NCBI GenBank assembly: GCA_947456825.1
Contig: CANGTM010000001.1
Location: forward strand, 1 to 64,000
DNA from: Chitinophagaceae bacterium
GTDB lineage: Bacteria > Bacteroidota > Bacteroidia > Chitinophagales > Chitinophagaceae
Direction of reading: 5' to 3'
DNA: 64,000 nt
Part shown: piece after piece, positions 58,863 through 64,000 of the stretch
How the letters are laid out: each line of letters starts with the position of its first letter
Position numbering within the stretch: position 1 is the first letter of the stretch
Translations under genes and position numbers: made by a program
Notes under the pieces: model-generated
The model's input: only the letters and a program-made list of their open reading frames with translations
Told to the model about the DNA's origin: nothing
Databases searched by the model: none

Positions 58863-59201
58863 ATGGCTACCAAACCTGAAAAGTCTGCAAAGAGTACCGC
58901 TAAGTCTGTAAAAGAGTCTGCTCGCTCGGTAGAGAAAAAAGAATCTCTCAAGGGCAAGAAAAAAGAGCAGGACGACGACGATACAGATAACGACGATCTC
59001 AATGACGATTGGGAAAAGAACGAAGACGGTCAAGAAGAGGAGTGGGATCCTGACTTCGATGAATTTGACCTTCCTAAATCGAACGGCAAGAAGGTTGCCG
59101 GTAAGAAGGGCGAAGAAGAGGATGATTTTAAATTCGAAGATGACGAGTTCAAGGACCTTTTCGACGAGAAAGGATTCGATGACGACGAAGAAGACTTCTA
59201 G
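58863..59201 (+). CDS. Hypothetical charged, probably disordered protein (basic N-half, acidic C-half)
   Basis: 112 aa MATKPEKSAKSTAKSVKESARSVEKKESLKGKKKEQDDDDTDNDDLNDDWEKNEDGQEEEWDPDFDEFDL...DDFKFEDDEFKDLFDEKGFDDDEEDF. Confidence 0.75.
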   Translation: MATKPEKSAKSTAKSVKESARSVEKKESLKGKKKEQDDDDTDNDDLNDDWEKNEDGQEEEWDPDFDEFDLPKSNGKKVAGKKGEEEDDFKFEDDEFKDLFDEKGFDDDEEDF

Positions 59202-59227
59202 CCCAATCATCCTTATTTCAACTTACA

Positions 59228-60301
59228 TCAGCGGCGTACATCACGCAACAATAATTGCAGGCTCTCCGCCGCAATTGCCGCTTTCTTTTCTGTAAACGCC
59301 TTCATGCATTCCGGTGAGAGGCGTAGCAGGTAGTTTCCTTTCGCCGACAGCTGCTCATCAAAATCCGGATTATAGCGTATAAATTCAGCTCTATCTGTTT
59401 CCGTGTACTTTAAAATGGCCTCTTGTTTGTAGCGCCCCGTTATTGGTAGGGTGATCGTTCGTTTCTCTTCTTCTGTGGGTAGCGGGGTTTCGCCCTTTGA
59501 ACCTTTTTTTTCTCTCTCTTGTCTGGTTATCGTAGTCTCGCTGCCGTCCTCTTCGAATACATAGTGTGTAGCGATGAATTTTTTTACATGGTTCATCGAT
59601 TCGGTTGGCAGTTGGTACTGAAGTCTCCAAAAATCGGCATGTCCACTGCGTTGAATTGCCTGGCGAACGCGACCCTCTCCTCCATTGTAAGCGGCGATCA
59701 CCAGTAGCCAGTCTTGAAATTCCTCATAAAGGTCTCGCAAGTACACGGCAGCTGCATGGGTACTTTTAATATAGTCGGTGCGTTGATCGAGCGAGCGGGT
59801 AACCGTTAGACCGTAGCGCCTGGCTGTGGCCGGCATAAATTGCCAGGGTCCCACGGCACCGGCCCACGAAACGGCATTCGATTTGAGTCCTGATTCGATC
59901 ACGGCCAGGTATTTTAATTGGGAAGGAAGGCCATACTGGCTCAGCACCTGGTCCATCATTTCGAAATAAGGGCGGCCCCAGTCCCGCATCTTACGTAGGC
60001 CGGCTCCATAGCGGTCCATGTAGCTTTGTACGAAGCTGATGGCCAACGGATGTAAACGGGTAACCGCTTTATCGGATTTGGGTGTGCTTTCGAATAGTTG
60101 TGTAAAGCCGCGAGGCGAAGCAGTGGCTGTAACCGATGAAGCGGAAGAAGATATCGATTGTGCGTAAGCAGTCGGTGTAACAGGGGGCCATCCCCACAAA
60201 AGGAACCACAGCGGCAGCAGCAACTGGCCGCATCGAGAAATGGTCGTAGAGGCCCGCTTATTCCTTGGCTGAGCGGTTGATATCACTGGCGCTTTCTTCA
60301 A
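59228..60301 (-). CDS. Lytic transglycosylase (SLT domain, MltD-like)
   Basis: [66 protein letters not shown]. Start codon uncertain; ORF overlaps tatA by 44 bp. Confidence 0.9.
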   Translation of the reverse strand: MKKAPVISTAQPRNKRASTTISRCGQLLLPLWFLLWGWPPVTPTAYAQSISSSASSVTATASPRGFTQLFESTPKSDKAVTRLHPLAISFVQSYMDRYGAGLRKMRDWGRPYFEMMDQVLSQYGLPSQLKYLAVIESGLKSNAVSWAGAVGPWQFMPATARRYGLTVTRSLDQRTDYIKSTHAAAVYLRDLYEEFQDWLLVIAAYNGGEGRVRQAIQRSGHADFWRLQYQLPTESMNHVKKFIATHYVFEEDGSETTITRQEREKKGSKGETPLPTEEEKRTITLPITGRYKQEAILKYTETDRAEFIRYNPDFDEQLSAKGNYLLRLSPECMKAFTEKKAAIAAESLQLLLRDVRR

Positions 60302-60467
60302 TCTCTCTTTTTACGTTGCTTTTAGCATCGTTAAACTCGCGCACTCCTTTTCCGAGTCCTCTCATCAGCTCGGGAATTTTTTTACCACCGAACAGCAGTA
60401 AAACAATCACGAGAATGATGATGATCTCGTTAGTGCCCAGCATTCCCAGTAAAATAGGATTTGTCAT
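60258..60467 (-). CDS. tatA: Sec-independent translocase TatA/TatE-type subunit
   Basis: [47 protein letters not shown]. Confidence 0.92.
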   Translation of the reverse strand: MTNPILLGMLGTNEIIIILVIVLLLFGGKKIPELMRGLGKGVREFNDAKSNVKREIEESASDINRSAKE

Positions 60468-60515
60468 AACGTTCGATTGTGTTGTAAAGATACTAACTGC
60501 GCGCGTGTTGGGGAC

Positions 60516-60554
60516 AAAAAAAATCCCGCAGGACCGTACAGTGACTGCGGGATT
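60516..60554 (-). terminator. Intrinsic terminator after rplS
   Basis: Reverse strand AATCCCGCAG...CTGCGGGATT perfect 10-bp arms then T-run. Confidence 0.9.
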
Positions 60555-60571
60555 AAAATTAGTTGAATGAC

Positions 60572-60943
60572 TTATGATTGGGCGCCTTCGGCAACGGCCA
60601 TGCGCTTTTCACGGATACGGGCACTCTTACCGCTTCTGCTACGCTGGTAGAACAGTTTGGCACGGCGTACGTGTCCGGTCTTGTTAAGCTCGATAGAATC
60701 GATGTTGGGAGAAAAGAAAGGGAATACTCTTTCTACGCCCACGCCATCAGAAATTTTTCTGACCGTAAAGCTGGCGGTATGACCCGACCCTTGCTTTTTG
60801 ATCACGTCTCCTTTAAAGGACTGGATTCTCTCTTTGTTTCCTTCAATGATCTTATAGTTGACCGTGATGTTGTCACCGGGTTTGAAAGCGGGGAATTGCT
60901 TTTTGGCGGTGAGTTGTTCGTGTACGTAGGCAATAGCGTTCAT
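60572..60943 (-). CDS. rplS: 50S ribosomal protein L19
   Basis: [69 protein letters not shown]; start [10 protein letters not shown]. Confidence 0.97.
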   Translation of the reverse strand: MNAIAYVHEQLTAKKQFPAFKPGDNITVNYKIIEGNKERIQSFKGDVIKKQGSGHTASFTVRKISDGVGVERVFPFFSPNIDSIELNKTGHVRRAKLFYQRSRSGKSARIREKRMAVAEGAQS

Positions 60944-60965
60944 GATCCAATGATTTAAGGGGAGG

Positions 60966-60973
60966 CAAAGGTA
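60966..60973 (-). promoter_or_regulatory. -7 box TACCTTTG before rplS
   Basis: Exact TAnnTTTG, 22 nt before ATG 60943. Confidence 0.55.
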
Positions 60974-61026
60974 GGGAAGTTTCACGGAATACCCAAACCC
61001 AAAAGGCGGTAATAGCGGGTCCTCCA

Positions 61027-61056
61027 AAAAAAAGCCCGTTGAAATACAACGGGCTG
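61027..61056 (-). terminator. Intrinsic terminator after rny
   Basis: Reverse strand AGCCCGTTG TATTT CAACGGGCT TTTTTTT. Confidence 0.9.
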
Positions 61057-61093
61057 TGGGTCAATTAGTAGTAGTGGTCAGCGCAGTCGGTGT

Positions 61094-62659
61094 CTAGCGG
61101 GCTACGTTGACGGCTCTTTTTTCGCGGATCACGGTTACCTTGATCTGTCCGGGAAAGGTCATTTCGGTCTGTATCTTTTGCGCGATCTCGAACGAGAGGC
61201 GGTCTGAATCTTGGTCGCTGACCTTTTCGGCCTCTACGATAACTCGAAGTTCACGCCCCGCCTGAATGGCATAGGCCTTTTCAACGCCGTTGTACGCCAT
61301 GGCCAGGTTCTCAAGGTCCTTAATGCGTTGCAGGTATTGCTGCATGATCTCTCGACGAGCACCGGGGCGGGCGCCACTGATGGCATCGCAAGCCTGGATG
61401 ATAGGGGAGATCACAAATTGCATTTCTACTTCGTCGTGGTGAGCGGCAATGGCATTGACCACGGCCGGGTTTTCTCCGTATTTCTCGGCCAGTTTGGCTC
61501 CCAGCAGGGCGTGGCTGAGTTCACTTTCTTCGTCGGGTACTTTTCCGATATCGTGCAACAAGCCCGCTCTTTTGGCCAACTTTGGATTAAGGCCTAACTC
61601 GGCTGCCATAGTCGCACAAAGGTTCGCGGTCTCGCGGCTGTGCATCAACAGATTTTGTCCGTAAGATGAGCGGAATCGCATTCTTCCGACCATGCGTACC
61701 AGCTCTTTGTGCAGGCCGTGTATGCCCAGCTCGATCACGGTGCGCTCACCGATCTCCATCACCTGCTCTTCTATCTGTTTGCGGGTCTTTTCGACAACCT
61801 CTTCAATACGGGCCGGATGGATGCGGCCATCGCTTACCAGTCGTTGCAGACTAAGGCGAGCGATCTCGCGGCGCAAGGGATCAAAGCTGGAGAGCAAAAT
61901 AGCTTCGGGGGTATCGTCTACGATCAGGTCCACGCCGGTAGCGGCTTCAATGGCACGAATATTTCTTCCTTCGCGCCCGATGATCTGTCCTTTGATCTCG
62001 TCGCTTTCGAGATTGAATACGGTAATGGAGTTCTCGATGGCTTGCTCTGCGGCCGTACGTTGTATGGTCTGAATAACGATCTTACGGGCTTCTTTTCCTG
62101 CTTTTTGCTTGGCGTCTTCGATGATCTCCTGCTGCAGCGCCAGTGCACGGGTCTGCACCTCATTCTTGAGACTCTCCAATAGCTGGTTACGCGCATCTTC
62201 GGCAGAGAGGTTAGCGATCTTCTCTAAGCGGCGAACATGCTCTTCTTGGTGCTTTTCGAATTCGCTTCGTTTGATGTTGACCAGCTCTATCTGACGATTG
62301 AGGTTTTCTTTGATGGCCTCATTCTCTTTTAGCTGCTTGTCGAGGTTGTTTTCTTTCTGATTTACCGATTGTTCCTTCTGGCGGATCCGGTTTTCGGCGT
62401 CATTGATCTTTTTGTTACGCTCGAGGGCATCTCTCTCGTGCGCAGCCTTGAGCTGAACGAATTTTTCTTTGGCCTCGAGCTCTTTTTCTTTACGTACGGT
62501 CTCGGCCCTTAGTTCAGCTTCTTTTAGGATGGTCTGTGCCTGGATCTCTGCTTCTTGAACTCTTTTGTCACTGGCTTTGCCAAAGATGACACGGCCTACC
62601 AGGAGGCCAATTGCTCCGGCGAATACGCCTATAAGGGCGTACAGTATATTGGGGTCCAT
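61094..62659 (-). CDS. rny: Ribonuclease Y
   Basis: N-terminal TM, long coiled coil, KH domain ([60 protein letters not shown]), HD (LLHDIGK). Confidence 0.97.
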   Translation of the reverse strand: MDPNILYALIGVFAGAIGLLVGRVIFGKASDKRVQEAEIQAQTILKEAELRAETVRKEKELEAKEKFVQLKAAHERDALERNKKINDAENRIRQKEQSVNQKENNLDKQLKENEAIKENLNRQIELVNIKRSEFEKHQEEHVRRLEKIANLSAEDARNQLLESLKNEVQTRALALQQEIIEDAKQKAGKEARKIVIQTIQRTAAEQAIENSITVFNLESDEIKGQIIGREGRNIRAIEAATGVDLIVDDTPEAILLSSFDPLRREIARLSLQRLVSDGRIHPARIEEVVEKTRKQIEEQVMEIGERTVIELGIHGLHKELVRMVGRMRFRSSYGQNLLMHSRETANLCATMAAELGLNPKLAKRAGLLHDIGKVPDEESELSHALLGAKLAEKYGENPAVVNAIAAHHDEVEMQFVISPIIQACDAISGARPGARREIMQQYLQRIKDLENLAMAYNGVEKAYAIQAGRELRVIVEAEKVSDQDSDRLSFEIAQKIQTEMTFPGQIKVTVIREKRAVNVAR

Positions 62660-62769
62660 TGATGTTTGGGTTTAGGGGGTTCACAATACTTGTTTTGGAG
62701 ACCCTTTGCAAGCGTGGGGGTCTGGTAACAATAGTAAGGTAAAGGTAAGAAAAAAATGGGTCGTACCCC

Positions 62770-63108
62770 TTAGCGCCTGTTTATTTCGGCATCGAGCAGT
62801 TGTTCGAGAAGCTGCAATTCTTGGGCTGTCGCTTGGGCGTTGGCATCGTTGCCGGCATTACTTTCCGTAGCAGGAGTGGTGGCGGGGGACGCCTCGGCAG
62901 GCGTCGTGGGTTGGGTGGCAAACCACAGGATGGTCATGGCCAGGTAATCCTGCATATCCTTTCCGGAGAAGTTGGTCTTGAATTCACGCAGTTTTTGATC
63001 GATCTGCTGAAGGGTGCGAAGTACAAGTGCCTCGTTTTTTGGCTCTACTTTAATTCGGTAGGTGCGGTCGCCGACCTGGGCTGCTATGGGAATCAGTTCT
63101 TCGTTCAT
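62770..63108 (-). CDS. Cell division protein ZapA-like
   Basis: IPIAAQVGDRTYRIKVEPKNEALVLRTLQQIDQKLREFKTNFSGKDMQDYLAMTILWFATQ; ZapA-like size and position upstream of rny. Confidence 0.75.
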   Translation of the reverse strand: MNEELIPIAAQVGDRTYRIKVEPKNEALVLRTLQQIDQKLREFKTNFSGKDMQDYLAMTILWFATQPTTPAEASPATTPATESNAGNDANAQATAQELQLLEQLLDAEINRR

Positions 63109-63113
63109 GTCGA

Positions 63114-63398
63114 TTAATTGCCCAGCTGTCCAATACAGCGGTCAATTTCTTTTATGTAGTGATTGATCTTTTTTTCAATGGCGGCCTTTTCTTCCTGACT
63201 CAATCCTGTAGTTCTGACCTTGGCCGCAGAGAGTTGGTCAATAAGTTCTTGGTTGTGTGTACGCTGCTCGTTCAGTGCTCCTTTTAACTTTTCTATTTCA
63301 TCCGTAAAGCGCCGTTTTTCACTGAGCAGGGTATGGTGGGCAGCGATCAACTGCTTTAGTTTTTCCCTGATTCGTTGAAGGTCTTCTGCGGTACTCAT
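63114..63398 (-). CDS. Small coiled-coil hypothetical protein
   Basis: 94 aa heptad-rich, TLLSEKRRFTDEIEKLKGALNEQRTHNQELIDQL; between zapA-like and pheT; overlaps pheT end by 4 bp. Confidence 0.75.
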   Translation of the reverse strand: MSTAEDLQRIREKLKQLIAAHHTLLSEKRRFTDEIEKLKGALNEQRTHNQELIDQLSAAKVRTTGLSQEEKAAIEKKINHYIKEIDRCIGQLGN

Positions 63399-64000
63399 TT
63401 TCTTACTGTGGCCTCGAATTCTTTTTCCAAGGTCTTGATGATGTTGTTCATCCAGCCTTCGATCTCCTTGTCCGTAAGCGTTTTTTCAGGATCAGAGAAC
63501 GTCAGGTTGATGGCGATCGATTTTTTGCCGGCTCCCAGCTTATCGCTCTCGAATATATCAAAGACTTTGATATCCCGCAGCGTTTTGATCCGGATCTTTT
63601 GCAGACATTCCAGGATCGATTGCCAGGAGAGCGTGCCTGCCACCACCAGGGCCAGGTCTCTTTCTACCGACGGAAAACGAGGCAGGTCCTGCACCTTGAT
63701 CGGCTGTGCTGCCGCCAGCGCTGCTATTGCCTTCCAGTTGAGTTCGGCATAAAATACCGGCTGTTTGATCCCAAAGGAACGAGCCGTGTGCTGTGCTACC
63801 AATCCTCCCACCCCCAACAATTGCTCTTGTGTTTGCCAAGTAAGGGTTTGTTGCAAGTGCGGATGCGCTCCTGGCACAGCCGACACGGAAAGCCCCACCG
63901 CTGTAAAGACCAACTCAACGGCCCCCTTCAGCGTGTAGAGATCTACCAAACTACTGGGCTCCTGCCAATGGGTAGGCCGTTTTTGCCCGCTCAGCACCAG
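63395..64000 (-). CDS. pheT: Phenylalanyl-tRNA synthetase beta subunit, C-terminal fragment (runs off window)
   Basis: FDX-ACB domain LPRFPSVERDLALVVAGTLSWQSILE...DIKVFDIFESDKLGAGKKSIAINLTFSDPEKTLTDKEIEGWMNNIIKTLEKEFEATVR. Confidence 0.93.
   Translation of the reverse strand: MVLSGQKRPTHWQEPSSLVDLYTLKGAVELVFTAVGLSVSAVPGAHPHLQQTLTWQTQEQLLGVGGLVAQHTARSFGIKQPVFYAELNWKAIAALAAAQPIKVQDLPRFPSVERDLALVVAGTLSWQSILECLQKIRIKTLRDIKVFDIFESDKLGAGKKSIAINLTFSDPEKTLTDKEIEGWMNNIIKTLEKEFEATVRK

Overview
The window reads as a gene-dense, largely core-genome segment of a Bacteroidota chromosome, most like Chitinophagaceae/Sphingobacteriales (inference from gene content, the type IX secretion hallmarks, the LpxC-FabZ fusion and TAnnTTTG promoters). 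I see no IS elements, prophage, CRISPR arrays or rRNA, and one tRNA (Leu, UAG anticodon). Recognisable genes include arfB, dtd, glyS, a tryptophanase, mfd, gyrB, lpxC-fabZ, lpxD, porX (T9SS regulator with PglZ domain), an MsbA-like ABC transporter, rbfA, frr, mscL, scpA, dxs, a LytS/LytTR pair, a GGGP synthase, a B12-dependent RNR, clpX with two clpP copies, tig, a relA/spoT homologue, purA, tatA, rplS, rny, zapA-like and pheT (partial). Two large SprB-repeat adhesins with type-B T9SS sorting domains share an N-terminal module and flank a PorP/SprF protein and the rsh gene. The most informative non-genic signal is the recurrent TAnnTTTG box in the correct orientation before many genes, in several cases only 4-7 nt from the start codon, which suggests (near-)leaderless mRNAs. 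I found no clear-cut new defence or mobile system. The best candidates for undescribed biology are the 15.2-18.2 kb cluster of unrecognised secreted/outer-membrane proteins, the small conserved-looking ORFs (after porX, near mfd, after nrdJ), the polyampholyte protein at 58.9 kb, and the terminator/promoter/start-codon overlap before clpX.
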